Of a DNA stretch of 57,427 nt, positions 6,951 to 16,609 are shown in pieces. Each line of letters starts with the position of its first letter. The first letter of the stretch is position 1. The notes beneath the pieces were generated by a model that was given only the letters and a program-made list of their open reading frames with translations, was not told the origin of the DNA and searched no databases. The DNA is from Candidatus Pacearchaeota archaeon (GTDB lineage: Archaea; Nanobdellota; Nanobdellia; Pacearchaeales; GW2011-AR1), in contig JAFCEJ010000001.1 of the NCBI GenBank assembly GCA_017609175.1, forward strand, positions 1 to 57,427. Reading direction: 5' to 3'. Made by a program: the position numbers and the translations under genes.

Positions 6951-8974
6951 TCTTTTTTGTTTTCTTTTTCTAATCTTTTTATAAAATTTCCAATAAATTT
7001 TGAATCTTTATCAGGGTCTCTTATTTGCTTTATAACATATGCTGTTGTGCCGTGTTTATTTGTTTTTTCTGTTTTTATTCCTCCAAGAGTTCTTAATCTT
7101 TCGCTTATATCATCTGTTAATAAGATTTCTTGGTCTGAAACTGTTGCAATTTTTTTTGATTTTGGTATAAAAGTTTTTAAGCTCATAAATTTTAAAATTT
7201 CTCCTTCTTTTTTTGCGACTATTGTCCCATAATTTATTGAAATTCCAAACTCTATTTTTTGTTGGGCTAGTCTATTATATTTAATTAATTCGTTTTTTAT
7301 TTCTTTTGCAAGAATTATTGCTATTTTCTCATTTTTGAAAGTTTTTGTGACTGCAGGTGCTAAAATAAAGAACAAATATTCTCCATTTTCATAAGTTCTG
7401 GCTTTTTTATCTTCTGCCAAATCAATTATTTCATTTATTTTTTCTTGTGCAGTTCCTTTTTGTGATTTGATTTCATCAAAGTTTTTTATTTTTAGACAAA
7501 CGACACTTGCGTCCTGTTTGTCTCCTTTAATCGATAAAGAAAGAGTTGCTGTACTTTTTGGATTAGATGATTCTTTCCTTAATTCATTGGTTTTGTCTTT
7601 TTTTTTACTTTTCCAAGAACTTTTTTTGGATTTGATATATCCAATAAAACTTTTTTTATACCCTTTTTTGAAAAATATAAATGCGACAAATCCACAAATT
7701 GCTACAATAAAAATCCAGACAAAGGGGTTGAATACTTTTGATATTATTTCTCTTGCTTCTTTTATCTCAATAGCTTTTCCAGTTAACATCGTTTTTCCGA
7801 TTACTTCACTTCCTTCTTCATTTACGACTTCTATCTCATATACACCGTCTGGTGCACTTAATGTATATTTTTTACTCTCGTCGATTCCCAAAAATGTTGG
7901 GATGTTTAGCATTTCTTCTCCGATTTTTATAAATACTGTATCGTTATAAGGGACATTTCCAACATTTGAAATTACTAATGTTTTATTTATCAATTCATAT
8001 TTTACTTCTTTCTTTTCTTTAATTATGACTTTTGCTTCGCCTGTTAATTGATTTGAAACAGCAAAGATAGTCCAGTTTGCAGGTGGCTCATTATATGCTA
8101 TTGGAAATTCTAAGAATTCATTTGTAGTTTTTTGTTCTTGTTTTAGAATTTTGTCTGCTGAATCTTTTATTGTTATTACTGCTGTTGTTCCCTCGATATT
8201 TTCTCCTGTTTGGTCATGTAAAACTGCTTTTACTTTTAGATTTGTTCCTGGTTCTATTTCTGGATTTTCAAGAACAACCTCTAAGCTTGTTGGAACTTGC
8301 TTTACTTTAATAGTATAATCAAAGAAACCTTTATTTGTTACTTCCCCACTTAAATCTTTTTCATATGCATTTAAGCTTATCAAATATGGTCCTGCTGCTG
8401 TTTCTGCTGGCAATGTGAATTTTATTGAGAAGAACCCATTATTTACTGTTTCTATATAGGTATTTTGAGATTTATTCCCAGATAAGATTTCTAAATCTAT
8501 AAATCCATTTACTAATTCTCCATTTTCTTTTGTTACTTCTCCTTCTACGATTATTTCATCTCCTGGTTCAAATTCCCCTTCGCCTGATTTTAGATTGATT
8601 GTTAAAACATCTGAAATTTTGAAATCATTTGTTAAGACATATTGCTCTCCAAATGTTGTTTTTATTTTACATGTTCCTTTTGTAAATCCAATATTTTCTT
8701 TTGTTAGAACAAGAACAGGATTCATTCGTTGCTCTTCGCCAGCAGAGAGTTTAACACCGTTTTTATAAAATGTTGTTGATTTGCCCCCACAGATTAAAGA
8801 CATTTCTAAATTTCCTGTGATTTCACTCAGGCTTTTTAGGGTTAGGGGAATTGAAAATGAGTCTCCGAGATTATAAACAGCATCTGGTTGCTTATTTATG
8901 ATTATATCCACTTCTGCTGATACTAATGAACTTAACAGAATTACAAAACATAATACTAAAATTATTCTCCTCAT
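6947..8974 (-). CDS. Receptor-like membrane protein with degenerate cyclase-homology domain
   Basis: Signal peptide at residues 1-20 (IILVLCFVILLSSLVSA), then about 390 extracellular residues of beta-rich Ig-like repeats (FEPGDEIIVEGEVT, IEPGTNLKVKAVL), one transmembrane helix (about 417-436), a basic juxtamembrane stretch, and a cytoplasmic domain (about 488-625). The last matches the class III adenylate/guanylate cyclase layout: DASVVCLKIKNFDEI in place of FADIRGF, an AIILAKEIKNELIKYN helix, FGISINYGTIVA in place of GIGINTG, and FIPKSKKIATVSDQEILLTD in place of the VN-A-R-L-ILIS segment. The two metal-binding aspartates are not conserved (first site Lys, second in ENGEY), so cyclase activity is unlikely. 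It may sense ligands or scaffold. A TATA box (ATATTTATAAAT, minus strand, about 9003-9014) lies about 30 nt upstream. Confidence 0.75.
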   Translation of the reverse strand: MRRIILVLCFVILLSSLVSAEVDIIINKQPDAVYNLGDSFSIPLTLKSLSEITGNLEMSLICGGKSTTFYKNGVKLSAGEEQRMNPVLVLTKENIGFTKGTCKIKTTFGEQYVLTNDFKISDVLTINLKSGEGEFEPGDEIIVEGEVTKENGELVNGFIDLEILSGNKSQNTYIETVNNGFFSIKFTLPAETAAGPYLISLNAYEKDLSGEVTNKGFFDYTIKVKQVPTSLEVVLENPEIEPGTNLKVKAVLHDQTGENIEGTTAVITIKDSADKILKQEQKTTNEFLEFPIAYNEPPANWTIFAVSNQLTGEAKVIIKEKKEVKYELINKTLVISNVGNVPYNDTVFIKIGEEMLNIPTFLGIDESKKYTLSAPDGVYEIEVVNEEGSEVIGKTMLTGKAIEIKEAREIISKVFNPFVWIFIVAICGFVAFIFFKKGYKKSFIGYIKSKKSSWKSKKKDKTNELRKESSNPKSTATLSLSIKGDKQDASVVCLKIKNFDEIKSQKGTAQEKINEIIDLAEDKKARTYENGEYLFFILAPAVTKTFKNEKIAIILAKEIKNELIKYNRLAQQKIEFGISINYGTIVAKKEGEILKFMSLKTFIPKSKKIATVSDQEILLTDDISERLRTLGGIKTEKTNKHGTTAYVIKQIRDPDKDSKFIGNFIKRLEKENKKD

Positions 8975-9082
8975 TTTTATTAATACTATCTTTAATTAAA
9001 TCTTATTTATAAATATTTTGACGGGGGAAAGGATAGGTGGAAAGGTAAAAATTTAATCTGGGGAAATTTATTCTAACACTAA

Positions 9083-9092
9083 CTTTATAAAA
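9083..9092 (+). promoter_or_regulatory. TATA box of trpS
   Basis: CTTTATAAAA lies 21-30 nt before the trpS ATG at 9113, the spacing expected for a leaderless archaeal transcript. No Shine-Dalgarno is present before the start. It also fixes the chosen start codon. Confidence 0.55.
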
Positions 9093-9112
9093 TCCCTTAA
9101 CTTCTTTCAATT

Positions 9113-10231
9113 ATGAAAAAAGGAGTGAAAGTTACGCCATGGGAGGTTTCTGGAGAAGTTAATTATGAAAAACTGATAAAGGAATTTGGGATTTCTAAAT
9201 TAAATGATAAGATTCTTGAAAGGATAAGGAAGCATACAGGAGAATTACATTTTATGTTAAGGAGAAGAGTTTTTTTTGCCCACAGAGATTTAAATTGGTT
9301 GCTTGATGAATATGAAAGAGGAAATAAATTTTTTCTTTACACTGGATGCGGACCATCAGGACCCTTGCATTTGGGGCATTTACAGACATGGATTTTTACA
9401 AAGTGGTTGCAAGATAAATTTAATACTGAATTATGGTTCCAGTTTACAGATGATGAGAAATTTTTGTTTAAAAATAAATCTTATGATGAGATACAAAAGT
9501 GGACTTATGAGAATATGCTAGATGTGATTGCTATTGGATTAAGTCCTAAAAAAACCCATTTTTTAATTGACACAAAAAATATTGATGTGATGTACCCAGA
9601 AGCAATTAAAATTGCTAAGAAAATCACTTTTTCAACTGTTAAGGCATCTTTTGGGCTTACAAATGAGAGTAATATCGGACAGATTTTTTATACTTCAATG
9701 CAGGCAGTTCCAGCAATATTGCCAAGTGTTTTGAAAAAGAAAAATATTCCGTGCTTAATACCTCTTGGCGTGGACCAAGATCCTCATTTTAGAGTTGCGA
9801 GAGATGTTTATCCTAAATTGGGATTTTATAAGCCAGCAATTCTTCATGGTATGTTCTTGCCCCCATTGCAGGGGATTGAAGGGAAGATGAGTAGTAGTCT
9901 TACAACTTCTGCAATTCTTACCACTGATTCCCCAAAAGAAGTTGAGAAAAAAATAAAAAAATATGCTTTTTCAGGGGGACAGCCAACAGTTGCTGAACAT
10001 AGAAAAAAAGGAGGGAATCCAGATATAGATGTTTCATTTCAATACTTTAGAATGTTTTTTGAGCCTGACGACGAGAAATTACAACAAATTTATGACGATT
10101 ACAAATCTGGAAAATTATTAACAAGCGAGTTAAAAGAAATTTTAATTGATAAGATAAATTCTTTTTTAAGAGAGCATCAGAAAAAGAGAGAGCAAGCAAA
10201 AAAAAGGATTGATGAATTTTTGTTGAAGTAA
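9113..10231 (+). CDS. trpS: Tryptophanyl-tRNA synthetase
   Basis: Charges tRNA-Trp with tryptophan using ATP; a class I enzyme of the cytoplasm. The HIGH-type motif is GCGPSGPLHLGHL (about residues 79-91) and the KMSKS motif is GKMSSS (about 256-261). The N-terminal segment (VTPWEVSGEVNYEKLIKEFG) and the LIPLGVDQDPHFRVARDV stretch are typical of the archaeal/eukaryotic type. At 372 aa the length is normal. Followed 34 nt later by thrS on the same strand, so the two synthetases may be transcribed together. Confidence 0.97.
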   Translation: MKKGVKVTPWEVSGEVNYEKLIKEFGISKLNDKILERIRKHTGELHFMLRRRVFFAHRDLNWLLDEYERGNKFFLYTGCGPSGPLHLGHLQTWIFTKWLQDKFNTELWFQFTDDEKFLFKNKSYDEIQKWTYENMLDVIAIGLSPKKTHFLIDTKNIDVMYPEAIKIAKKITFSTVKASFGLTNESNIGQIFYTSMQAVPAILPSVLKKKNIPCLIPLGVDQDPHFRVARDVYPKLGFYKPAILHGMFLPPLQGIEGKMSSSLTTSAILTTDSPKEVEKKIKKYAFSGGQPTVAEHRKKGGNPDIDVSFQYFRMFFEPDDEKLQQIYDDYKSGKLLTSELKEILIDKINSFLREHQKKREQAKKRIDEFLLK

Positions 10232-10265
10232 ATAAATTTATAAAATCCTTTTGGTTTTTTGTTTT

Positions 10266-11951
10266 ATGAAAATATTAGCTTTACATTGTGATTATATCAG
10301 TTTTAAACCATTGAAAAAAGCGTTGAAGAATACTGGTAGTTTATCTGAAAAAGAAAAAAAGGGGAAGAAAGTTGAAGAGCCTTTGGTTGTTTTGACGGCT
10401 GTTGAAAAAGGTGATGATGTTGAATATTCTGTGCAAGAGCTTGTTAGAAATATTAAAGATATTGCGAAACAGGTTAATGCAAAAAATATTGTTCTTTATC
10501 CTTATGCTCATTTGTCATCGAATTTAGCAAAACCAGATGTTGCTGTTGATGTTTTGGAAACTGCTGAAAAAGAATTAAAGAAAAATTTTAAGGTTACAAA
10601 AGCACCTTTTGGTTATTATAAAGAATTTGAATTAAAGGTGAAAGGGCATCCTTTAAGCGAGTTAAGTAGAGAAATAAATGTGAATAAGAAAGAAGCAGAA
10701 GAGGAGATTGATTATAAGAATTTATTAAGAGGGATTTCAAAATCAAAACTCGATACTAGGAAATTAAAATCTAATGACCATAGAATTCTTGGGCAACAGA
10801 TGGATTTGTTTAGTTTTAATGAAGTGGCTCCAGGAATGGTTTTTTGGCATAATAATGGTTTGATTATTTATAATGAACTTATAAAATTTTGGAGAGAAGA
10901 GCATAGAAAGGCGGGTTATTTAGAAGTAAAAACACCAGAAATTCTTGATGAGAAATTATGGAAAATCTCTGGGCATTGGCAAAAATATAAGGACAATATT
11001 TTTTTAACCGAATATGAGAAAAGGAATTTTGCAGTTAAACCAATGAATTGCCCCGGAGTAATGTTAATTTATCGAACCAAAACAAAATCTTATAAAGACC
11101 TGCCTTTGAGGATAGGAGAGCTTGGAACTGTTCATCGGCAAGAACTTTCAGGGGTTTTGGGAGGACTTTTTAGAGTAATTCAATTTACACAAGATGATGC
11201 TCATATTTTTTGTACTGAAAAACAATTAGAGGATGAAATTATTGGGGTGATAAATTTAATTGACAAATTTTATAAGAAATTTGGGTTCAAATATCATGTT
11301 GAACTTTCTACTCGTCCTGATTTGAGAATTGGAGATGAGCGGATTTGGGATAAAGCGGAAAAAGCTTTAGAAAATGTTTTGAAAAAGAATAAAATAAAAT
11401 ATAAAATTAATAAAGGGGATGGGGCATTTTATGGACCAAAAATTGATTTTCATATTAAAGATTCTTTGGGAAGGACTTGGCAATGTGCAACAATTCAGCT
11501 GGATTTTTCAATGCCAGAAAGATTTGATTTAACCTATACTGATAAGGATGATAAGAAAAAAAGGCCTATTATGTTGCATAGAGTTATTTATGGAAGTTTA
11601 GAAAGATTTATTGGAGTTTTGCTTGAGCATACAGGGGGCAGACTTCCAATATGGCTTGCACCGATACAGGTAAAAGTTATTGATTTTACAGATAGAAACT
11701 TAAAATCTTGTAAAAAATTTGTTGAGAAATTGAAAGAACAAAATATCCGGGTGGAGACTGATTTTCGTTCAATTCCTCTTGCTGGAAAGATTAAGGAAGC
11801 AGAAATTCAAAAAATTCCTTATATCGTTGTAATAGGCGATAAAGAAGAAAAATCAGATAGTGTTGCGGTGAGAAAGGATAGTAAGATGAAAGTGATTAAA
11901 CAAGATGTTTTTATTAAGAATTTAAAAAAAGAAATTGAAGAAAGAAAATGA
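10266..11951 (+). CDS. thrS: Threonyl-tRNA synthetase, archaeal type
   Basis: I take ATG 10266 (MKILALHCDYISF), which matches the archaeal N-terminus; the track start at 10251 adds five residues. Residues 1-140 form the archaeal editing domain related to D-aminoacyl-tRNA deacylase, which clears seryl-tRNA-Thr. The class II catalytic core follows, with motif 2 around ELSGVLGGLFRVIQFTQDD, the zinc Cys in PMNCPGVM, a zinc His in MLHRVIYGS and motif 3 in GSLERFIGVLLEH. A C-terminal anticodon-binding domain (LPIWLAPIQVKVI...) ends the protein. At 561 aa it is somewhat shorter than many archaeal homologues, with no domain missing. Confidence 0.96.
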   Translation: MKILALHCDYISFKPLKKALKNTGSLSEKEKKGKKVEEPLVVLTAVEKGDDVEYSVQELVRNIKDIAKQVNAKNIVLYPYAHLSSNLAKPDVAVDVLETAEKELKKNFKVTKAPFGYYKEFELKVKGHPLSELSREINVNKKEAEEEIDYKNLLRGISKSKLDTRKLKSNDHRILGQQMDLFSFNEVAPGMVFWHNNGLIIYNELIKFWREEHRKAGYLEVKTPEILDEKLWKISGHWQKYKDNIFLTEYEKRNFAVKPMNCPGVMLIYRTKTKSYKDLPLRIGELGTVHRQELSGVLGGLFRVIQFTQDDAHIFCTEKQLEDEIIGVINLIDKFYKKFGFKYHVELSTRPDLRIGDERIWDKAEKALENVLKKNKIKYKINKGDGAFYGPKIDFHIKDSLGRTWQCATIQLDFSMPERFDLTYTDKDDKKKRPIMLHRVIYGSLERFIGVLLEHTGGRLPIWLAPIQVKVIDFTDRNLKSCKKFVEKLKEQNIRVETDFRSIPLAGKIKEAEIQKIPYIVVIGDKEEKSDSVAVRKDSKMKVIKQDVFIKNLKKEIEERK

Positions 11952-12020
11952 TTTTTTTGAATAAAAAAATTTATAAAGATAATTTTTTAATTACCCTCAT
12001 TAAATTTTTATAGATTTCAA

Positions 12021-12569
12021 ATGGGAATGATTTATGAATATCCTCTTTCAAGAGAATTAAGAAAAAAATGTGGGAATAGGGGTTTTGGTGTAGATGGTCC
12101 TAACACTAATGTAGCTCCCCCTCTTTGTAGATTAATGGGCGGAAATAGTTGTACTGACCCAAAAAATACTATTACAAGATATAGTTTTTTTATGGATAAA
12201 GAGCCTTTTTTTATAAACTTGGAAGGTCTTTTAAAGAAAGGAGAATTAATTGTAAAAACAGAGAGAAAAGGAAAGATTAAAAGAAAATATGTTGCTTTAG
12301 ATGGGAGATTAGAACCTCGACTTGTATGGGGTGGACATCCTCTGGCAATGATTCTTGATGATTATATTTCTCATCAAATTGAATCATGTATTGAGAGGGG
12401 TTTTGGATTTTTTTATACTCTTAATTTTACACCTGTTGATTACAGAGATATTTTAGGAGTAGCTGAAGAAGATAAGGAGTTCGCATTGGCTTTGGGTGGT
12501 TTATATAACAAAAGTTTAGATGAAAATATGAGATTTCTTTTAAAAAAAACCAGAGAATTTTCTAATTAA
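12021..12569 (+). CDS. Hypothetical protein, 182 aa
   Basis: Begins MGMIYEYPLSREL; either of the two early ATGs could start it. A TATA-like AATTTATAAAG lies about 50 nt upstream. The N-terminal part holds two conserved-looking cysteines (KKCGNRG, PPLCRLMGG, NSCTDP) and the centre is basic (KTERKGKIKRKY). A motif such as RLVWGGHPLAM and the soluble composition suggest a cytoplasmic protein. I do not recognise a family. Confidence 0.65.
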   Translation: MGMIYEYPLSRELRKKCGNRGFGVDGPNTNVAPPLCRLMGGNSCTDPKNTITRYSFFMDKEPFFINLEGLLKKGELIVKTERKGKIKRKYVALDGRLEPRLVWGGHPLAMILDDYISHQIESCIERGFGFFYTLNFTPVDYRDILGVAEEDKEFALALGGLYNKSLDENMRFLLKKTREFSN

Positions 12570-12599
12570 TTGTTATCTTATTTATCTGCTAGGAGAGAT

Positions 12600-13193
12600 T
12601 TATTTTTCAACAATAAAAGTAATGTTAACTTCTGATTCTAATTTCTTTTTTATTTTAAATCCATATTTTTTAAATAAATCATGAATTTCCTTCTCCTCAA
12701 AAAGATAATAATATCTTTTCCCTTTATCTCTCCATGCAATATATTTTTCTTTTGGTGCATTTTTGAATCGTTTTGAATTTTTATTCCAAACAGCGATAAG
12801 TGCTTGTGCCTTTGGTTTTAAGACTCTAAATAATTCTTTAATTGCTTTTTCTCTTTTTGTTTTTGTGGTTATGCAATGAAAAGTTGCGATTGAGATTGCA
12901 GAATCAAAATAATTGTCTTTAAACGGGAGTTTTGTTGCATCAGCCACAAAAAATTCTGCATTAATTTTTTCTTTTTTTGCTTTCTTTTTTGCGAATTTAA
13001 TCATTTCTTCTGAAAAGTCTACAAGGTATAGTTTTGCCTTTACTTTTAACAAATGTCTTCCTGCTCCACTTCCAAGGTCTAGCACTTTTCCTTTTTGTTT
13101 TTTGAGAAAATCTTCAACACCTCTGCCAGGATTTTTTTTGAATCTATACCATTCTGGAGCAATATTGTTCCAAACTTGTTTTTGAGAGTTCAT
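12600..13193 (-). CDS. SAM-dependent methyltransferase, Trm9/ALKBH8-like
   Basis: Class I Rossmann methyltransferase. The N-terminal WNNIAPEWYRFKKNPG is the signature found in the Trm9/ALKBH8 tRNA methyltransferase group. Motif I is VLDLGSGAGRHLL (about 36-48), motif II includes YLVDFSEEMIKFA, and motif IV is AISIATFHCI. Eukaryotic Trm9 methylates cm5U34 to mcm5U34 in tRNA with Trm112 as partner; a matching archaeal activity is plausible here because elp3 lies about 2 kb away. The exact substrate is inferred. At 197 aa it is a minimal single-domain enzyme. Same strand as the 79-aa ORF and the MTAP-APRT gene upstream. Confidence 0.78.
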   Translation of the reverse strand: MNSQKQVWNNIAPEWYRFKKNPGRGVEDFLKKQKGKVLDLGSGAGRHLLKVKAKLYLVDFSEEMIKFAKKKAKKEKINAEFFVADATKLPFKDNYFDSAISIATFHCITTKTKREKAIKELFRVLKPKAQALIAVWNKNSKRFKNAPKEKYIAWRDKGKRYYYLFEEKEIHDLFKKYGFKIKKKLESEVNITFIVEK

Positions 13194-13220
13194 ATATTTT
13201 AGAATTAGAATGGGTTTTTA

Positions 13221-13460
13221 TTATTTTTTGAAATCTTCTCTTAATTTTTGTTCTTGTTCTTTTAAATAGTCTCTTAATCTTTTACCAGGCCCTTTTTCTA
13301 ATTCTTCATTTAGAATATATTCTGCGACCGCTTTTGTCCCTCTTTTGAATGATTGAACAACAAGTTCTTCAGTAATTTTTAATAGTTTTGATTTATCTTC
13401 CTCTGTTGAGATTTTTTCATATAGTTTTTTTAATTCTCTTTTGAGTTCTTTATATTCCAT
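13221..13460 (-). CDS. Small charged helical protein, 79 aa
   Basis: Starts MEYKELKRELKKLYEKI and ends KEQEQKLREDFKK; almost entirely predicted helix and coiled coil with a less charged centre (VVQSFKRGTKAVAEYIL). It lies 27 nt upstream of the methyltransferase and 49 nt downstream of the MTAP-APRT stop on the same strand. It could be a small accessory or RNA-binding subunit. No family recognised. Confidence 0.55.
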   Translation of the reverse strand: MEYKELKRELKKLYEKISTEEDKSKLLKITEELVVQSFKRGTKAVAEYILNEELEKGPGKRLRDYLKEQEQKLREDFKK

Positions 13461-13509
13461 TTTAATATTTTTTATTTGGACTATTTAAATTTATCTTTAA
13501 TTATAATTT

Positions 13510-14787
13510 TTATTCTCCTTCAAATTCAACAATACTGAAGACCGGCCATTTTGTTAATTTTTCTCTGCCTTTTAATTCAGGTAATTCTATAATAAAAGCA
13601 CACTCAATGATTTGTCCTCCGAGTTTTTCAATTAATTTACAAGATGCTTGTGCTGTTCCGCCTGTTGCGATTAGATCATCAATTAAAAGAACCCTATGTC
13701 CTGGTTGAATTGCATCTTTGTGAATTTCGATTATGTCTGTTCCATATTCAAGAGAATATTCTTGTTGTTCTTTTTCTCCGGGAAGTTTCCCTTTTTTTCT
13801 TATTGGAACAAAACCAACATTTAATTTTTCAGCGAGAGAGCCACCAATGATAAAACCTCTTGATTCAATTCCTGCAACAATATCTATCTGCTTATCTTTA
13901 TATCGGTTATGCAAAATCTCTATAACTTTTTTTATTCCTTGGGGGTCTTTTAATAAGGTTGTTATGTCTCTGAACATAATCCCGGGTTTTGGAAAGTTTG
14001 GGATTGTTCTTATTTTATTTTTTATCTCTTCATATTCTGCTTCTTTGGAAAATGATTCAATTGTTTTGATTAAAACTTGTTTTACTCTTTCTGCATTTTT
14101 GTTGAATATTTCTAGAATCTGCTCCCAGCTTACTGGTTCTTCATCCTGTTTCCAGCAGTCATAATCAGTGGACATTGCTATTGTTGCGTATTCAATTTCT
14201 GCCTCATTTGCTAAAATACATTCTGGTGCAATAGACATATTTATTACATCTGCTCCAAATAAACGAAACATTTTGCTTTCTGCAATCGTGGAAAATCTTG
14301 GGCCCTCGATTGTTATGACGGTTCCTTTTTCGTGATAAGAGAAATTTAATTCTCTGCAAGATTGGATTAATTTTTTTCTCAAATTTTCTGAAAAAGGATG
14401 TGCCATTTGTGTATGAACCGGACCTGATTCAAATCTTTCATAGAATGATAAGCGTCTGTGTTTTGTAAAATCTATGAACTGGTCAAGTATGACAAAATCT
14501 CCCCTTTTTATTTCTTCTCTTAGACTTCCTACTGCGGTTGTTGAAATTATTTTTTTGCAATCCTGTTTTTTTAGAGCATAAATATTTGCTCTGTTGTTTA
14601 TTTGTGTTGGGGGGATTTCATGTTTTCTTCCGTGTCTTGATAAAATAACTACCTCGATTCCTTTTATTTTTCCGAGAATTAATGGGCTTGAAGGTTTTCC
14701 AAAGGGAGTCTCTATTTCAATTTCTTTGTAATCTTTAAGGAATTGTGGATTATCTAGTCCTGAACCTCCAATGATTCCTATTTTCAT
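13510..14787 (-). CDS. Fusion: MTA phosphorylase + adenine phosphoribosyltransferase
   Basis: Two complete enzymes in one 425-aa chain. Residues 1-250 are 5'-methylthioadenosine phosphorylase ([48 protein letters not shown], and the MTAP-type TDYDCW). Residues 254-425 are adenine phosphoribosyltransferase ([36 protein letters not shown] loop [13 protein letters not shown] at 366-378). The first half splits MTA to adenine and methylthioribose-1-phosphate; the second joins adenine with PRPP to make AMP. Fusion would hand adenine straight to the second site. The linker is only a few residues. The first 38 nt overlap the upstream 92-aa ORF. I know of no common fusion of these two, so I flag it. 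Confidence 0.92.
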   Translation of the reverse strand: MKIGIIGGSGLDNPQFLKDYKEIEIETPFGKPSSPLILGKIKGIEVVILSRHGRKHEIPPTQINNRANIYALKKQDCKKIISTTAVGSLREEIKRGDFVILDQFIDFTKHRRLSFYERFESGPVHTQMAHPFSENLRKKLIQSCRELNFSYHEKGTVITIEGPRFSTIAESKMFRLFGADVINMSIAPECILANEAEIEYATIAMSTDYDCWKQDEEPVSWEQILEIFNKNAERVKQVLIKTIESFSKEAEYEEIKNKIRTIPNFPKPGIMFRDITTLLKDPQGIKKVIEILHNRYKDKQIDIVAGIESRGFIIGGSLAEKLNVGFVPIRKKGKLPGEKEQQEYSLEYGTDIIEIHKDAIQPGHRVLLIDDLIATGGTAQASCKLIEKLGGQIIECAFIIELPELKGREKLTKWPVFSIVEFEGE

Positions 14788-15028
14788 CTTGAAAATTTTC
14801 TAGTTTTTTTACTAAAGACTTGTCTGCATCTTTTCCTATGAGTAGTTTTCCGTTTTGTCTTATTACAGATTTGCGATAAAAAGCTTTTACAAAACTATTT
14901 CTATCAACATATAAAGCATAATCTTCTTTTATTTGGTTTATTGGACGAATAAATACTGTATTGCAGATTATTGTTGCGAAGAAATCTCCTTTTTTTACAT
15001 TGTTTTTGTTTGGTTCTTCATATATCAT
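14750..15028 (-). CDS. Hypothetical protein, 92 aa
   Basis: Starts [18 protein letters not shown] with a TATA-like ATTTTTATAAATTT on the minus strand (15047-15060) 20-30 nt upstream, so it is probably the first gene of the unit that continues with MTAP-APRT. The body ([23 protein letters not shown]) looks like a small beta fold with a basic C-terminal helix. The end overlaps the MTAP-APRT start by 38 nt in another frame, which is long, so the C-terminus could be affected by an indel. No family recognised. Confidence 0.55.
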   Translation of the reverse strand: MIYEEPNKNNVKKGDFFATIICNTVFIRPINQIKEDYALYVDRNSFVKAFYRKSVIRQNGKLLIGKDADKSLVKKLENFQDENRNHWRFRTR

Positions 15029-15150
15029 ACTTTTTGATAAAAAATTAAATTTATAAAAATATGTTGGACTGAAAATATATTTTATTGTCTGTGGGGGCTG
15101 GGTGTTAGTAAGATGATAAATATAAAAAGTCTTATTCTAAATCTATTTTT

Positions 15151-16527
15151 ATGTTAATGCCTTCGTCTGATGAAGTCCGAAAACCTGTGAAAACAATTTC
15201 AGGAATTGCTCCTGTAGCTGTAATGTTGCCGCCACGAAAGTGTGAGCATGGAACCTGTATTTATTGTCCATCATTGAATGTGCCTCAGAGTTATACGCCT
15301 AAGAGTCCTGCTGTTATGAGGGCTATGATGTTTGAGTATGATGCTTATGAACAAGTAAAGGCGAGGATTAAATCTTATAATGCAATGAATCATCCGACAG
15401 ACAAAATTGAGTTGATTATTATGGGAGGGACTTTTTTAGAATATCCTAAAACATTTCAATATCAGTTTGTGAAAGCATGTTATGATGCGTTAAATGGGCA
15501 TAAGAGCAAGAGTTTGTCAGAAGCGCAAAAGAGAAATGAGACAGCGAAACATAGGTGTATTGCACTTTGTATTGAAACGCGTCCAGATGTTTGTTCTGAT
15601 TTGCACATTAAAAGAATGAGGGAATTCGGAGCGACACGAGTAGAGTTGGGGGTTCAGATTATTGATGATAAAATTTACAAAAAAGTTTGTAGAGGGCACA
15701 AAGTTAAAGATGTTATTGACGCGACTAAAAGATTGAGAAATGCTGGATTTAAAATTGGTTATCATATTATGCCTGGTTTGCCTGGAAGTAATCTTGAAAA
15801 AGATTTGAAATTATTTAAGAAGATTTTTTCTGATGAGAAATTTAAACCAGACCAATTAAAAATTTATCCGTGTCAGGTTATGCCTGGTTCTGAATTGGAA
15901 AATTGGTATTGGAAAAAGAAATATAAACCTTACACCAAAGATGAGATTAAAAAACTTTTAATTAAAATGTTGAAAACTGTTCCGCGTTATTGTAGAGTTA
16001 TGAGAGTAATGAGAGAAATTCCGCCAGATTATATAGTGGCCGGCACAATTAGAATTGATTTAAGAAAAGATATTGAAGAAGAGCTTAGGCAGAAAAATAT
16101 AAAATTAAAGGAAATTAGATATAGGGAGATTGGATTTGCTATGGGAAGAGGAGAGAAGATTAATCAAAATTTGGGATTGAAAATTACAAAATATAGGGCA
16201 TCACAAGGAGATGAATATTTTTTAGAAATTATAAATGAAGATGATATATTATTTGGGCTTTTGAGATTGAGAATTGTTGATAATAAGGCGATTATTAGGG
16301 AACTTCATATTTATGGACAGGCTCTAAAGATTGGGGAAAAGAATAACCAAGTTGCACAGCATAAGGGGTTTGGGAAATGGTTAATGAATAAAGCAGAGGA
16401 AATTGCAAGAAAAAATAAATGCAATAAAATTTCTATAATCTCTGGTGTGGGTGTTAGGAATTATTATAAGAAATTAGGTTATGAATTAGAAAAAACTTAT
16501 ATGGTGAAATATTTAAATAATTCATAA
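15151..16527 (+). CDS. elp3: Elp3-type tRNA uridine-34 carboxymethylase (radical SAM + GNAT)
   Basis: Makes cm5U at the wobble uridine of tRNA. The radical SAM domain carries the cluster ligands in CEHGTCIYC (C31, C36, C39), followed by FEYDAYEQVKARI, IMGGTFLEYP, CIETRPD and GVQIIDD. The C-terminal part (about 320-458) is a GNAT acetyl-CoA-binding domain (ELHIYGQALKIG, QHKGFGKWLMNKAEEIA, YYKKLGYE). Archaeal Elp3 usually has about 60-80 residues before TISGVA; here there are only about 14, so the N-terminal tRNA-binding extension is missing. Archaeal Elp3 acts alone without the other Elongator subunits. Trm9-like methyltransferase and thiolase-like genes nearby fit an mcm5s2U-type pathway. Confidence 0.93.
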   Translation: MLMPSSDEVRKPVKTISGIAPVAVMLPPRKCEHGTCIYCPSLNVPQSYTPKSPAVMRAMMFEYDAYEQVKARIKSYNAMNHPTDKIELIIMGGTFLEYPKTFQYQFVKACYDALNGHKSKSLSEAQKRNETAKHRCIALCIETRPDVCSDLHIKRMREFGATRVELGVQIIDDKIYKKVCRGHKVKDVIDATKRLRNAGFKIGYHIMPGLPGSNLEKDLKLFKKIFSDEKFKPDQLKIYPCQVMPGSELENWYWKKKYKPYTKDEIKKLLIKMLKTVPRYCRVMRVMREIPPDYIVAGTIRIDLRKDIEEELRQKNIKLKEIRYREIGFAMGRGEKINQNLGLKITKYRASQGDEYFLEIINEDDILFGLLRLRIVDNKAIIRELHIYGQALKIGEKNNQVAQHKGFGKWLMNKAEEIARKNKCNKISIISGVGVRNYYKKLGYELEKTYMVKYLNNS

Positions 16528-16609
16528 TTCTTATTTTATTATGGATAAATTGTCTCAACAATTTTGGTTTTATTTTTTTAGTTGAGACTCTAATATTTCT
16601 ATTGGAGTT

